64,000 nucleotides of DNA, taken from the NCBI RefSeq assembly GCF_003258355.1, contig NZ_QKPO01000011.1:124001-188000 (forward strand). The letters are read 5' to 3'. The translations under genes and the position numbers were made by a program. This document shows, in pieces, positions 35,652 to 44,957 of this stretch. The DNA comes from Confluentibacter sediminis. Its GTDB lineage: Bacteria > Bacteroidota > Bacteroidia > Flavobacteriales > Flavobacteriaceae. Within the stretch, counting starts at the first letter, position 1; each line of letters opens with the position of its first letter. The notes under the pieces were generated by a model, which was not told the origin of the DNA, searched no databases, and saw only the letters and a list, made by a program, of their open reading frames with translations.

Positions 35652-36671
35652 ATGAAAATAATAGTGCCTATGGCAGGACGTGGTTCTCGTTTGAGACCGC
35701 ATAGTATTACAGTTCCTAAACCATTAATTCCGGTGGCTGGACAACCTATTGTACACAGATTAGTAAAAGATATTGCCAAAGTTTTAAAACAACCTATTGA
35801 AGAAATTGCTTTTGTTTTAGGCGACCCTGCTTGGTTTGGAGAAGATGTTGTTGAAAGTTTAAAAAAATTAGCATTCGATTTAGGTGCTAAAGCGTCTATT
35901 TATCGTCAAGATCAACCATTAGGTACGGGGCACGCTATTATGTGTGCCAAACCATCATTATCAGGCCCTGCAGTTATCGCTTATGCAGATACGCTCATTA
36001 GGGCAGAATTTGATTTAGATCCAACTGCAGATAGTGTGATTTGGACAAAACAAGTGGATAATCCAGAAGCTTATGGCGTTGTTGAATTAAATGATAAACA
36101 AGAAATAATCGAATTGGTTGAAAAGCCTAAAAACTTTATTAGCGACCAAGCCGTTATAGGCATATATTATTTTAAAGATGTTGCCGTTTTAAAAGATAAA
36201 CTACAAGACGTTTTAAATGAAAACGTTATGAACGGCGGCGAATATCAAATTAATGATGGTATTAAGCGTATGATGGCTGAAGGGAAAGTATTTAAAACAG
36301 GAACCGTAGATGAGTGGATGGATTGTGGCAACAAAGCCATCACTTTAGAAACCAACACTAAAATGTTAAGCTTTTTAAAAGCTGATGGTGAAGAGCAATT
36401 AATAGCGGCATCGGTTAAACTCGAAAATTCAAAAATCATCGAACCTTGTTTTATCGGAGACCATGTTGTTTTAAAAAACACGACTATAGGTCCTAATGTG
36501 TCTATAGGAGAAGGTTGTTTGGTAGAAAATTCAACTGTTAAAAATAGTTTAATACAAACATACACTACTATTAAAAATGCTAATTTAGACAGTGCCATGA
36601 TTGGTAATCATGTGCAATACAATGGTAATTTTACAAGTGTTAGTATTGGCGATTATTCTATTTTGGAATAA
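35652..36671 (+). CDS. Sugar-phosphate nucleotidyltransferase with C-terminal beta-helix
   Basis: This 339-residue protein begins KIIVPMAGRGSRLRPHSITV, with PKPLIPVAGQPIVHR completing the NTP-binding signature, and has a DTLIRAEFDLD metal site and WTKQVDNPEAYGVVEL. The C-terminal part has hexapeptide-type turns (IEPCFIGDHVVLKN, IGPNVSIGEGCLVE). It resembles glucose-1-phosphate thymidylyl/uridylyl-type enzymes but the exact sugar cannot be assigned. It belongs to the dut operon and may supply envelope glycan precursors. Confidence 0.85.
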   Translation: MKIIVPMAGRGSRLRPHSITVPKPLIPVAGQPIVHRLVKDIAKVLKQPIEEIAFVLGDPAWFGEDVVESLKKLAFDLGAKASIYRQDQPLGTGHAIMCAKPSLSGPAVIAYADTLIRAEFDLDPTADSVIWTKQVDNPEAYGVVELNDKQEIIELVEKPKNFISDQAVIGIYYFKDVAVLKDKLQDVLNENVMNGGEYQINDGIKRMMAEGKVFKTGTVDEWMDCGNKAITLETNTKMLSFLKADGEEQLIAASVKLENSKIIEPCFIGDHVVLKNTTIGPNVSIGEGCLVENSTVKNSLIQTYTTIKNANLDSAMIGNHVQYNGNFTSVSIGDYSILE

Positions 36672-36712
36672 TATTTGTCCTGTCAACAAATGTGAAGCAT
36701 ATCACATATTTT

Positions 36713-38074
36713 ATGAAACAAAACATCTACATAATTTTTTTAGTTTTCGGAGCATTATTGTTTCCGGTGTATAACTATTCCCAAGGAGATCTTAATAAAA
36801 AACCAACGGACGATTTAGGAGATGTAGATGATCAATTTCAAGAATACTTTTTTGAAGCTCTCAAGCAAAAAGGAATTGAAAATTATGAGAGATCTATTGA
36901 CGCCCTCTTAAAATGTAAAACATTAGATAAATCGATTCCAGTAGTATATTACGAATTAGGTAAAAACTACAATAAGCTTAAAAATTTTGGCTCTGCTGAA
37001 GACGCTTTAAAAGAAGCCGTAGATAAAGACCCAAGCAACGAGTGGTATTTAGATGCACTATACCAATTTTATATAGAGCAAAATGATTATGATAAAGCCA
37101 TTAAAACAGTAAAACAATTAGTAAAATATCATCCAGATTATAAAGAGGATTTAGCAGGTTTATATTTTAAAACCAAAGAATTTGATGAAGCTTTAAAAAT
37201 TCTAGATGAATTAGATTCTGAATTTGGTATAACAATGTCTCGAGATATGATGAGAAATCGTATTTATGAGGTTACAGGCAGAAAAGACGATCAAATAAAA
37301 AATTTAGAAGCACGTATTGATAACAATCCAGATAAAGAGTCTAATTATATTGCTCTTATTTTTAGATATAGTGAAAATAATGAACAGGATAAAGCTTTTG
37401 AAACAGCGAAGGAATTACTAAAAATAAACCCAAACTCTCAAATAGTTCATTTGGCATTATATAAGTTTTATTTAGAACAAAACGATACTGAAAAAGCCAT
37501 TGAGTCTATGAAAATTGTTGTTAGAAGCAACGAGATAAGACCAGAAGCGAAACTTAAAGTTTTAGCCGATTTTGTTGATTTTGTAAAAAACAATCCTGAA
37601 TACGAGTCAGATTTAGTAGAAGCAACAAGCTTAATTGGCGACCAAAATACAGAAAAATCATTTTTAGAACTCGGTCAATATTATTTAGCGAAAAACGACA
37701 AAGCCAATGCTCTAAAATATTTTGAAGAAGCCTTAAAATTAGATCAAGATAATTTAAGTATTTTGAAAAATGTATTACTGCTTCATTTGGACTTGAAACA
37801 GTATAAAGAAGCCAATGAAAAAAGCAATAAAGCGATAGAAAAATTCCCTTCCCAACCTATTTGTTATTTAGTAAGTGGTGTGGCCTTAAATGAATTAAAA
37901 GAGCCTAAAAAAGCGGCTGAAGTATTAGAATCTGGATTAGAGTGGATTATAGATGACCACAAATTAGAAACAGATTTTTATAGCCAATTAAGTATAGCTT
38001 ATACACTGTTAAACAATACGGCGAAAGCAAAATCGTTTAGTGATAAAGCCAAACAATTAGAAACTCAAAATTAA
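36713..38074 (+). CDS. Periplasmic tetratricopeptide-repeat protein
   Basis: From the ATG at 36713 the protein is 453 residues, with signal peptide KQNIYIIFLVFGALLFPVYN followed by YSQG. An upstream GTG is less likely since it lacks a clean signal. The body is TPR: YYELGKNYNKLKNFGSAED, ALYKFYLEQNDTEKAIESMK, LGQYYLAKNDKANALKYFEE. TPRs mediate protein contacts, here probably in the periplasm. The gene is followed 13 bases later by a DUF4292 lipoprotein, then by an EnvC-like protein, so all three may work on peptidoglycan or envelope assembly. Function is otherwise unknown. Confidence 0.85.
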   Translation: MKQNIYIIFLVFGALLFPVYNYSQGDLNKKPTDDLGDVDDQFQEYFFEALKQKGIENYERSIDALLKCKTLDKSIPVVYYELGKNYNKLKNFGSAEDALKEAVDKDPSNEWYLDALYQFYIEQNDYDKAIKTVKQLVKYHPDYKEDLAGLYFKTKEFDEALKILDELDSEFGITMSRDMMRNRIYEVTGRKDDQIKNLEARIDNNPDKESNYIALIFRYSENNEQDKAFETAKELLKINPNSQIVHLALYKFYLEQNDTEKAIESMKIVVRSNEIRPEAKLKVLADFVDFVKNNPEYESDLVEATSLIGDQNTEKSFLELGQYYLAKNDKANALKYFEEALKLDQDNLSILKNVLLLHLDLKQYKEANEKSNKAIEKFPSQPICYLVSGVALNELKEPKKAAEVLESGLEWIIDDHKLETDFYSQLSIAYTLLNNTAKAKSFSDKAKQLETQN

Positions 38075-38087
38075 ACATCCTAGTCAT

Positions 38088-38864
38088 TTGAAAAAACGTA
38101 CCCATATATTCGGTATTTTATTACTTACTCTTGTTTTTATTACAAGTTGTAAAACGACCAAGAGAATAGCATCCGGAGAAGCCAATTTAAGTTTATCTTC
38201 AAAGCAACTTATAAAAGAAAATGAGAGGCAATCACCAGATTTTAAAACCTTACAAGCGAAACTTAAAATCTCCTATACTTCAGATGATAACGAACAAACC
38301 CATTCAGTAACTTTCAGAATGAAAAAGGATGAGGTTATTTGGATAAACTCTGCGTTTTCAGTCATTAGAGCCATGATAACGCCCGAAAAAGTAAGTTTTT
38401 ACAATAAATTAGATAACACTTATTTTGATGGAAATTATAAATATTTAAGCGATTTAATAGGGACAGAATTAGACTTTAAAAAACTTCAAAACTTATTGCT
38501 TGGAGAAGCTTTGTTTGGTTTAAAGAACGAAATTTATAATCTATCCGTTATAGATGAATTGTACGTGCTTCAACCAAAACAACAACCACAGCTTTTTGAA
38601 ATATTTTATATATTAAGTCCATCACATTTTAAATTGAAGTCACAACAAATTTCTCAACCTAAGAAGTTCAGACATTTGCAAATTGATTATTTAACCTATC
38701 AAGAAGTCCACAAGCAGTCGCTTCCAGAAAATATTAAAATTATCGCAGTAGAAGCGAATAAAGAAATGATTGCAGAACTCGAATTCAAATCTGTATCTTT
38801 GAACGAAGATTTAAGGTTTCCCTTTTCTATTCCATCTGGTTTCGATGAAATAAAACTTAAATGA
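38088..38864 (+). CDS. DUF4292 lipoprotein
   Basis: The 258-residue protein starts at a TTG, has a lipoprotein signal (FGILLLTLVFITSCKTTKRI), and shows the DUF4292 pattern: KLKISYTSDDNEQTHSVTFR, MKKDEVIWINSAFSVIRAMI, FYNKLDNTYFDGNYKYL. This fold is LolB/LolA-like, so it may handle lipoproteins or other hydrophobic cargo in the outer membrane; that part is inference. The stop overlaps the next gene by 4 bases, so it is translationally coupled to the EnvC-like factor. Confidence 0.83.
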   Translation: MKKRTHIFGILLLTLVFITSCKTTKRIASGEANLSLSSKQLIKENERQSPDFKTLQAKLKISYTSDDNEQTHSVTFRMKKDEVIWINSAFSVIRAMITPEKVSFYNKLDNTYFDGNYKYLSDLIGTELDFKKLQNLLLGEALFGLKNEIYNLSVIDELYVLQPKQQPQLFEIFYILSPSHFKLKSQQISQPKKFRHLQIDYLTYQEVHKQSLPENIKIIAVEANKEMIAELEFKSVSLNEDLRFPFSIPSGFDEIKLK

Positions 38865-40096
38865 TACACTATAAAAACATAATAAAATTACCTGTACTCC
38901 TTATCGCTTTATTGAGTAGTGTTTTTGTTTTTTCACAAAATAATAAACAAGCAGAACTGGAGGCCCGCCGACAAGAATTACGACGAGAAATTCAAAAAAT
39001 AAGCCAGTTACAAGCCGAAAACAAATCGAAGCAAAAGTCGCAGTTGTCTCTTATTCAAGATTTTAATTATAAAATTAGTGTGATTAATAATTTGATAAAA
39101 GTTACCAATCAACAAACCAATTTATTAACGCGGGATATTAATAATAACCAAAAAAAAATCACGAATCTTCGTAACGAATTAAAAGGCTTGAAAGAAGATT
39201 ATGCCGCTATGATTGTAAAATCATATAAAAGCAAAAATCAACAAAGTAGAATCATGTTTTTATTGTCTTCGGACGATTTTAAGCAAGCATACAAGCGGTT
39301 ACAATACATTAAACAATATTCAAACCATCAAAAGGAGCAAGGAGAAGCGATAAAGGTTAAAACACAAGAACTTCAACAAGTAAATAAGAATTTATTAAAC
39401 CAAAAGAAAAACAAGCAAGATTTAATAGCTGAAAATAGAGAACTTCAAAAAACCTTAGAGAAAGAACGATCAGACCATCAAGATTTAATGACCGCTATTA
39501 AGAAAAACATCAACTTATTTACTGCTCAAATTAGAGAAAAACAACGCGAAGCAGAGAGAATTGATCGAGAAATAGAAAATATTATTAAAGCAGCTATAGT
39601 AAGTTCTAATAAAAAAGCAGGAAATACAACAGCAACCAGTTCCACTAGCTTTGCATTAACAGCTGAAGAAAAAGTTCTAGCAGCAAGTTTTGTTTCTAAT
39701 AAAGGCAAATTGCCCTGGCCGGTTGAAAAAGGCTATGTGACCCTTGGTTATGGAACGCAACCAAGCCCAATAGACAAGTCGGTAATGATACAAAGCAATG
39801 GTGTTCGTATTGCGACTGAAAAAGGCGCAAAAGCGAGGGCTGTATTTAATGGAGAAGTGTATAGAATCGTTTTTATTAAAAATGCCAACCCTTTTGTAAT
39901 GATTCGCCACGGTAATTACTTTACTGCATATAAAAATCTTTCGAAAGTTTACGTTAAAGAAGGGGACAAGGTGACTACAAAACAGCCTATAGGCGAAGTT
40001 TTTACAAACTCAATTGATGGAGAAACCGTTTTAAGCTTCATTGTTTTTAAAGAGGCTAAAACTGAAAATCCAAATTCTTGGATTTATAAAATGTAG
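38861..40096 (+). CDS. Murein hydrolase activator EnvC-like (coiled coil plus degenerate M23)
   Basis: The 411-residue protein has a signal peptide (LPVLLIALLSSVFVFSQ), a long coiled-coil region (residues about 25-260, with LEARRQELRREIQKISQLQA and NRELQKTLEKERSDHQDL), and a C-terminal LytM/M23 domain (WPVEKGYVTLGYGTQPSPID, then ARAVFNGEVYRIVFIKNANP and VMIRHGNYFTAYKNLS). One metal His of M23 endopeptidases (the HG of RHGNY) is kept but the first HxxxD-type metal site appears lost (GVRIATEKGAKARAVF), so it is more likely an activator of amidases than an active protease. It would work at the division site in the periplasm. Confidence 0.85.
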   Translation: MIHYKNIIKLPVLLIALLSSVFVFSQNNKQAELEARRQELRREIQKISQLQAENKSKQKSQLSLIQDFNYKISVINNLIKVTNQQTNLLTRDINNNQKKITNLRNELKGLKEDYAAMIVKSYKSKNQQSRIMFLLSSDDFKQAYKRLQYIKQYSNHQKEQGEAIKVKTQELQQVNKNLLNQKKNKQDLIAENRELQKTLEKERSDHQDLMTAIKKNINLFTAQIREKQREAERIDREIENIIKAAIVSSNKKAGNTTATSSTSFALTAEEKVLAASFVSNKGKLPWPVEKGYVTLGYGTQPSPIDKSVMIQSNGVRIATEKGAKARAVFNGEVYRIVFIKNANPFVMIRHGNYFTAYKNLSKVYVKEGDKVTTKQPIGEVFTNSIDGETVLSFIVFKEAKTENPNSWIYKM

Positions 40097-40100
40097 TTTC

Positions 40101-40156
40101 TGTCATAGCCTTCATCCGAATCTTCGATTTCCTGCAAAAAAACAGGAATCTTTCTT
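40101..40156. repeat. REP-like palindromic repeat after the EnvC-like gene
   Basis: GATTTCCTG (40126-40134) and CAGGAATC (40143-40150) form a hairpin with an A-rich loop, preceded by CGAATCTTC. It shares the 19-base core CGAATCTTCGATTTCCTGC with the element at 42.9 kb. It is at the junction of two converging genes. Confidence 0.7.
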
Positions 40157-40172
40157 CTACTTTAATTTAAGA

Positions 40173-40688
40173 TTAGCTATTCAAAAACAATGCCTTTAAA
40201 GCAATAGCATCATGAGGCTTCATTTTGCCTGCCAACACCAGGCTCAATTCTTTTCTTCGTAAGGCAGCTTCAAAACGCTTTTTTTCTAAATCTGTTTCTG
40301 GAATTAATTCTGGAACACTTAAAGGCCTTCCTGCTTCATCAACAGCAACAAAAGTATAAATCCCCTCGTTAGCTTTAGATTTCTCACCAGACTCCCTATC
40401 TTCAATCCAAACATCAATATAAACTTCCATAGACGTTTTAAAAGCGCGAGATACTTTGGCTTCAACAGTTACAACACTACCAAGAGGGATAGGTTTTGAA
40501 AAAGCAACATGATTAACCGAAGCTGTAACCACTATATGCCGACAATGTCTACTCGCGGAAATACTGGCCGCTCTGTCCATACGAGCGAGCAATTCGCCAC
40601 CAAATAAGCTGTTTAAGGCGTTGGTTTCACCGGGTAAAACCACATCGGTAAGGGTTGTTTTTGAGTGTTCGGGAGTTTTTGCTTGCAT
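40173..40688 (-). CDS. Acyl-CoA thioesterase (hotdog fold)
   Basis: The 171-residue protein has the hotdog thioesterase helix with LPGETNALNSLFGGELLARMDRAA and the strand AFSKPIPLGSVVTVEAKVSR. It most resembles the YciA/acyl-CoA hydrolase type, which cleaves acyl-CoA in the cytoplasm. A TAACTTTG box just upstream on the minus strand is a likely -7 element. It is monocistronic. Confidence 0.88.
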   Translation of the reverse strand: MQAKTPEHSKTTLTDVVLPGETNALNSLFGGELLARMDRAASISASRHCRHIVVTASVNHVAFSKPIPLGSVVTVEAKVSRAFKTSMEVYIDVWIEDRESGEKSKANEGIYTFVAVDEAGRPLSVPELIPETDLEKKRFEAALRRKELSLVLAGKMKPHDAIALKALFLNS

Positions 40689-40744
40689 TCAATAATTTTT
40701 GAAAAAGCAAAGTTACATATTAAGAAATAAAATTTAAGCTAAAA

Positions 40745-41680
40745 CTAATCCAATTCTTTAACTTCTAACCAAGCATCTTGGTTGTTTTCTTTTTTAATGG
40801 TTCTTAATGCATTAAGTGCTTCTAGTCTATCTTCATAACTAGCATAAACCACCACGTGCAATCCATATTTGTTAACACCAATTTTTCGAGCATTATATCC
40901 TAAAGCTTTTAGTTGTTCAACTTTTTTATCTGAATTCTCTTCAACTCTAAAAGCACCAGCAACAATATGGTAATTTCCAGATTGTTTGGTAACGTTTAGT
41001 GTAATAGCCGGAAGCGTATTTAAGGTGAAAGTAGCCTGTTGAATTTTAGTATCTAATTGTTGAGCGGCTTTTTCTTGAGCTATTTCGTTATAAGTTTCAA
41101 TGTCATTAACATAATAGTTTGAGGCAGCAAAACCACCAACAGTCAAAGCAATTAACGCAACGGCAGCATATTTTAAATAAGGTCTGGATTTACGTTTTTC
41201 TTGGGTAATTGTAATAGGAATAACTTTTTCTAAGTTTTCAACCTCTGTTTTGTATTCGTCTCTCGTGATAGCAGGAGAGACAAATTGAGATAGACCAAAG
41301 GCTTCTGTCAAGTAGTTTAAACGATAAGATGGTTGAAACAGAATTTTTCCTTCATTATTAAAGTTTAACTCACCAATATTATCAAAAGTAACAGTCTTTC
41401 CTTGTGTTAAGCTATCTTTTAAACTTTTTACGCGAGTTTCTATTTTTTGAATCGCAACTTCAAAAGGAATTTTTTCTACATCGGCAATATAATGAGCCAA
41501 CAAGCCATCGTTTTTTTGAATTTGTTCATTAAATGATAACACTTTTTTTGGGGCATAAAAAGTGTTATTGGAGTCATCAATAAATGCTGTTACTCTCTGT
41601 GTTAAAAAAGCTCCAAATTCAGGAACAGTAACACATTCATATCTGTAAAGTAAATCGCTTATGTAGGTTTCTAATTGCAT
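40745..41680 (-). CDS. HU-CCDC81/SPOR-domain membrane protein
   Basis: The 311-residue protein begins with an HU-like CCDC81-type domain (LETYISDLLYRYECVTVPEF, SLKDSLTQGKTVTFDNIGEL), then one membrane segment near residue 175 (YLKYAAVALIALTVGGFAAS), and a C-terminal SPOR domain (YHIVAGAFRVEENSDKKVEQ, LGYNARKIGVNKYGLHVVVY). SPOR domains bind denuded septal peptidoglycan; the N-terminal part is cytoplasmic. It is likely to be a division or cell-wall organising factor. It lies between the thioesterase and the divergent dprA gene. Confidence 0.85.
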   Translation of the reverse strand: MQLETYISDLLYRYECVTVPEFGAFLTQRVTAFIDDSNNTFYAPKKVLSFNEQIQKNDGLLAHYIADVEKIPFEVAIQKIETRVKSLKDSLTQGKTVTFDNIGELNFNNEGKILFQPSYRLNYLTEAFGLSQFVSPAITRDEYKTEVENLEKVIPITITQEKRKSRPYLKYAAVALIALTVGGFAASNYYVNDIETYNEIAQEKAAQQLDTKIQQATFTLNTLPAITLNVTKQSGNYHIVAGAFRVEENSDKKVEQLKALGYNARKIGVNKYGLHVVVYASYEDRLEALNALRTIKKENNQDAWLEVKELD

Positions 41681-41782
41681 AAAACAAAGTTAAAAAATTA
41701 TACTTGTAGATAAAATTTAGACGTAAGTATTTATTAACAGAATAAAAATTCTTTTATTTATGTTCAAATTCAAAACTTTACA

Positions 41783-42886
41783 GTGACCGAAACCGATTTG
41801 CTTTACAATTTAGCGTTACAACATGTACCGAATATTGGTGATATCATAGCGAAACGATTGATACATCATTGTGGTTCTGCTGAAATTGTTTTAAAGGAGA
41901 AAAAGCAAAATCTGCTTAAAATTGATGGTATTGGAAGTGTTATTGTAGGAGAATTATTTAAATCGTACCATTTAAAGGAAGCCGAAAAAGAGATTGATTT
42001 TATAAACAACAATAACATTCAAGTGTCTTATTTTAAAGATGAAGAATATCCAGAAAAACTAAAGCATTGTATTGATGGGCCTATTTTGTTATTTCAAGCG
42101 GGAGCAATTCATTTAAAAAAACAGAGAATAATTAGTATTGTTGGTTCAAGAAAAATTACCACTAGTGGCATGGCTTTTTGTGAAGATTTAGTTGAAAAAC
42201 TAGCGATTTATAATCCAGTTATTGTTTCTGGATTCGCTTACGGTACAGATATTACAGCTCATAAAGCTGCTATTAAACACAATTTACAAACCATAGGCTG
42301 TTTGGCTCATGGGTTAAATCAAATTTATCCCAAAGTTCATAAAAAGTACATGGTAACCATGGAAAGAAATGGTGGATTTTTTACCGACTTTTGGAGTAGC
42401 GATACCTTTGATAAAAATAATTTTTTAAAGCGAAATAGAATTATTGCGGGGCTAAGCGAGGCTACTATTGTGATAGAATCTGCTGAAAAAGGAGGAAGCC
42501 TAGTAACTGCCGATATCGCTAATTCTTATAATAGGGATGTGTTTGCAGTTCCGGGAAGAACAACAGATATACAAAGTTCTGGTTGCAATAATTTAATAAA
42601 GTATCAAAAAGCACACATGCTCACTAACCCATTTGATGTGCCTTATATGTTGAATTGGCAGTTAGAAGAAGCCATAAAACCAACCGTTCAAAAACAATTG
42701 TTTGTTGAGTTAGACGATAGTGAAAAGTCGATTTACAATTACCTAAAAGAAAACAATAAGCAACAATTAGATGTGATTGCTATAGAATGTCAAATACCTA
42801 TTTTTAAAGTTGCAAGCCTATTATTAAACATGGAACTTAAAGGGGTTGTCAGACCTTTACCAGGGAAATTGTTTGAGGTTGTTTAG
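41783..42886 (+). CDS. dprA: DNA processing protein DprA
   Basis: This 367-residue protein starts at a GTG and has helix-hairpin-helix-like N-terminal motifs (HVPNIGDIIAKRLIHHC), the Rossmann core SIVGSRKITTSGMAFCEDL, VSGFAYGTDITAHKAAI, RNRIIAGLSEATIVIESAEK and VFAVPGRTTD, and a C-terminal winged-helix. DprA loads RecA on incoming ssDNA in transformation. The host may therefore be competent, but no other competence genes are in view. It lies in the region of trpS/plsC, which diverge downstream. Confidence 0.94.
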   Translation: MTETDLLYNLALQHVPNIGDIIAKRLIHHCGSAEIVLKEKKQNLLKIDGIGSVIVGELFKSYHLKEAEKEIDFINNNNIQVSYFKDEEYPEKLKHCIDGPILLFQAGAIHLKKQRIISIVGSRKITTSGMAFCEDLVEKLAIYNPVIVSGFAYGTDITAHKAAIKHNLQTIGCLAHGLNQIYPKVHKKYMVTMERNGGFFTDFWSSDTFDKNNFLKRNRIIAGLSEATIVIESAEKGGSLVTADIANSYNRDVFAVPGRTTDIQSSGCNNLIKYQKAHMLTNPFDVPYMLNWQLEEAIKPTVQKQLFVELDDSEKSIYNYLKENNKQQLDVIAIECQIPIFKVASLLLNMELKGVVRPLPGKLFEVV

Positions 42887-42888
42887 GA

Positions 42889-42935
42889 TTGTCATTGACT
42901 TCGTCGAATCTTCGATTTCCTGCGCAGGCGGAATA
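42889..42935. repeat. REP-like palindromic repeat between dprA and trpS
   Basis: The element GTCATTGACTTCGTC-CGAATCTTCGATTTCCTGC-GCAGG (approximate) carries the palindrome CCTGCGCAGG. It shares the 19-base core with the element at 40.1 kb. It fills most of the gap between the two converging genes. Confidence 0.72.
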
Positions 42936-42940
42936 AAAAA

Positions 42941-43909
42941 TTAATATCCTACTTTTTCTCTAACTCTTTTCAATACACTATCTGCAACCAATTTCGCTTT
43001 TTCAGCACCTACAGTTAATGCGGCATCAATCTCGTTGAGGTTATTCATGTAGTAATTATAACGTTCGCGTTGCACTGCAAATTTTTCAACAATTAATTCA
43101 AACAAAGCTTGTTTGGCATGACCATAACCATAATTGCCATTTTCGTAATTGGCTTTCATGGTTTTTATTTGCTCATCATGCGCTAATAATTTATATAAAG
43201 CAAAACAGTTGCAGGTTTTCCAATCTTTTGGTTCTTCGAGTGGTGTGCTATCGGTTTCGATCGACATGATTTTCTTGCGTAGTTTTTTATCATCTAAAAA
43301 AATATTGATGGTATTATCTCTACTTTTACTCATTTTTTCACCATCTGTACCAGGAATAAGCATGATGTTTTCTTCAATTTTTCCTTCTGGAAGAACAAAA
43401 ACATCTCCCATTTTTGCATGAAAACGAGATGCCACATCGCGTGTCATTTCAATATGTTGCAATTGGTCTTTACCAACGGGAATAATTTCAGCATCATACA
43501 ATAAAATATCGGCGGCCATAAGCATGGGATAGAAAAACAACCCAGAATTGACATCTTCCAATCTATCGGCTTTATCTTTGAAACCGTGAGCCAGTGTTAA
43601 ACGCTGGTAAGGAAAAAAGCAACTTAAATACCAAGATAATTCGGTTACTTGTGGAATATCACTCTGTCTATAAAATACGGTTTTTTCAATGTCCAATCCA
43701 AAAGCTAACCAAGTAGCAGCTACCGAATAAGTGTTTTGTCTTAACATTTCGGCATCCTTAATCTGCGTTAAAGTATGTAAATTGGCAATAAATAAAAACG
43801 AATCATTTTCAGGATTGTTCGCCATGTCTATTGCTGGTAAAATTGCGCCTAAAATGTTTCCTAAATGCGGTGTGCCCGTACTTTGTATGCCAGTAAGTAT
43901 TCTTGCCAT
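42941..43909 (-). CDS. trpS: Tryptophan--tRNA ligase
   Basis: From the ATG at 43909 the protein is 322 residues, ARILTGIQSTGTPHLGNILG, with the HIGH-like motif TPHLGN and the KMSKS loop GEKMSKSRDN. An in-frame extension to 44035 (42 residues, LLKQLPLLFSLIKRFLLKFI) is not conserved and would clash with the divergent plsC promoter. It charges tRNA-Trp. It is divergent from plsC, with REP-like sequence between the two starts. Confidence 0.95.
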   Translation of the reverse strand: MARILTGIQSTGTPHLGNILGAILPAIDMANNPENDSFLFIANLHTLTQIKDAEMLRQNTYSVAATWLAFGLDIEKTVFYRQSDIPQVTELSWYLSCFFPYQRLTLAHGFKDKADRLEDVNSGLFFYPMLMAADILLYDAEIIPVGKDQLQHIEMTRDVASRFHAKMGDVFVLPEGKIEENIMLIPGTDGEKMSKSRDNTINIFLDDKKLRKKIMSIETDSTPLEEPKDWKTCNCFALYKLLAHDEQIKTMKANYENGNYGYGHAKQALFELIVEKFAVQRERYNYYMNNLNEIDAALTVGAEKAKLVADSVLKRVREKVGY

Positions 43910-43920
43910 AATATTTCTTG

Positions 43921-43960
43921 CCTTTTCAGCTCTGCTCAAGATAAACTTCAGCAGGAATCT
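43921..43960. repeat. REP-like repeat between trpS and plsC starts
   Basis: Contains TCTGCTC followed by CAGCAGGAATC in the 120-base divergent gap. The GCAGGAATC half matches the repeats at 18.7 and 40.1 kb. Confidence 0.45.
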
Positions 43961-44033
43961 TTTAATTAAACTAAAAAGCAAAGGTAATTGTTTTAGTAAA
44001 ATAGCTCGATACAATTGTGTATTTTTGATTTGC

Positions 44034-44771
44034 ATGAAAATTTTTAAATATATCTTTTGGCTATTGTACCGTATTTGGTTTTATATACTAGTAGCGAGCC
44101 CCATATTCATTGCTTTTCCGATTCTTTTTATTTCTATTTTAAAAGAATCTTGGTATCCATTCTTTTTTAGAATAGCTCGAATTTGGGCAAAAATTATTTT
44201 AATTGGTATGGGCTTTCACTGGCTTATTAAAAGCGAACAGACCCCGGAAAAACATAAAAGTTATATGTTTATTGCTAACCATACATCTATGACTGACATT
44301 ATGCTCATGTTGGTTGTCATAAAAAATCCATTTGTGTTTGTTGGTAAAGCGGAATTAGCTAAAATCCCATTATTTGGTTTTTTCTATAAGCGTACTTGTA
44401 TTTTAGTCGATAGAACGTCTGAAAAAAGCAGAAAGGCTGTTTTTTTAAGAGCACAGCGGCGATTGAAATCCGGATTGAGCATTTGTATTTTTCCTGAAGG
44501 CGGTGTGCCGGATGAACATGTAGAATTGGATGACTTTAAAGATGGTGCTTTTAGGTTGGCCATTAATCATAAAATACCCATCGTACCATTAACGTTTCCT
44601 GATAACAAACAACGGTTTCCTTTTTCTTTTTTTAGTGGAAGCCCAGGCAGGATGCGTGTTAAAGTCCATGAATTTTTACCAACGGAAGGATTGGACATTA
44701 AAGACACGAAAGAGTTAAATAATAAAGCTAGACATATTATTTTAAACCAATTAAAGATTTTTAGTCTTTAA
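44034..44771 (+). CDS. plsC: 1-acyl-sn-glycerol-3-phosphate acyltransferase
   Basis: The true start is the ATG at 44034, giving 245 residues; an upstream frame extension overlaps trpS antisense and is not credible. The protein has two N-terminal hydrophobic segments (YIFWLLYRIWFYILVASPIF), the HX4D motif NHTSMTD and IFPEGGVPDEHVELDDFKDG. It acylates lysophosphatidic acid in phospholipid synthesis at the inner membrane. Divergent from trpS. Confidence 0.92.
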   Translation: MKIFKYIFWLLYRIWFYILVASPIFIAFPILFISILKESWYPFFFRIARIWAKIILIGMGFHWLIKSEQTPEKHKSYMFIANHTSMTDIMLMLVVIKNPFVFVGKAELAKIPLFGFFYKRTCILVDRTSEKSRKAVFLRAQRRLKSGLSICIFPEGGVPDEHVELDDFKDGAFRLAINHKIPIVPLTFPDNKQRFPFSFFSGSPGRMRVKVHEFLPTEGLDIKDTKELNNKARHIILNQLKIFSL

Positions 44772-44957
44772 AATTTATTATAGACGCCACCCATTACGGT
44801 TTTCCCACAACCATAATTATGCTTTTTTGATGAATTACATAAATTGAGACAATTTTTGTGTAAGAAAATAAAATATTGTTTTTAAGTTTACGGTATAGCA
44901 ATCCCCTCTCTAAATTATTAATAGCATAAAGATTTAAATAACCAACCCACATAATTT

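Noticed and set aside
43731-44033. N-terminal extension of the plsC frame by about 100 codons
   Set aside because: It lies antisense to trpS and reads as non-conserved sequence. The PlsC fold starts cleanly at the ATG at 44034.
43910-44035. Upstream extension of trpS by 42 codons
   Set aside because: The extension is hydrophobic and unlike TrpS N-termini, and it covers the divergent promoter gap with a REP-like repeat. The conserved start ARILTGIQ fits the ATG at 43909.
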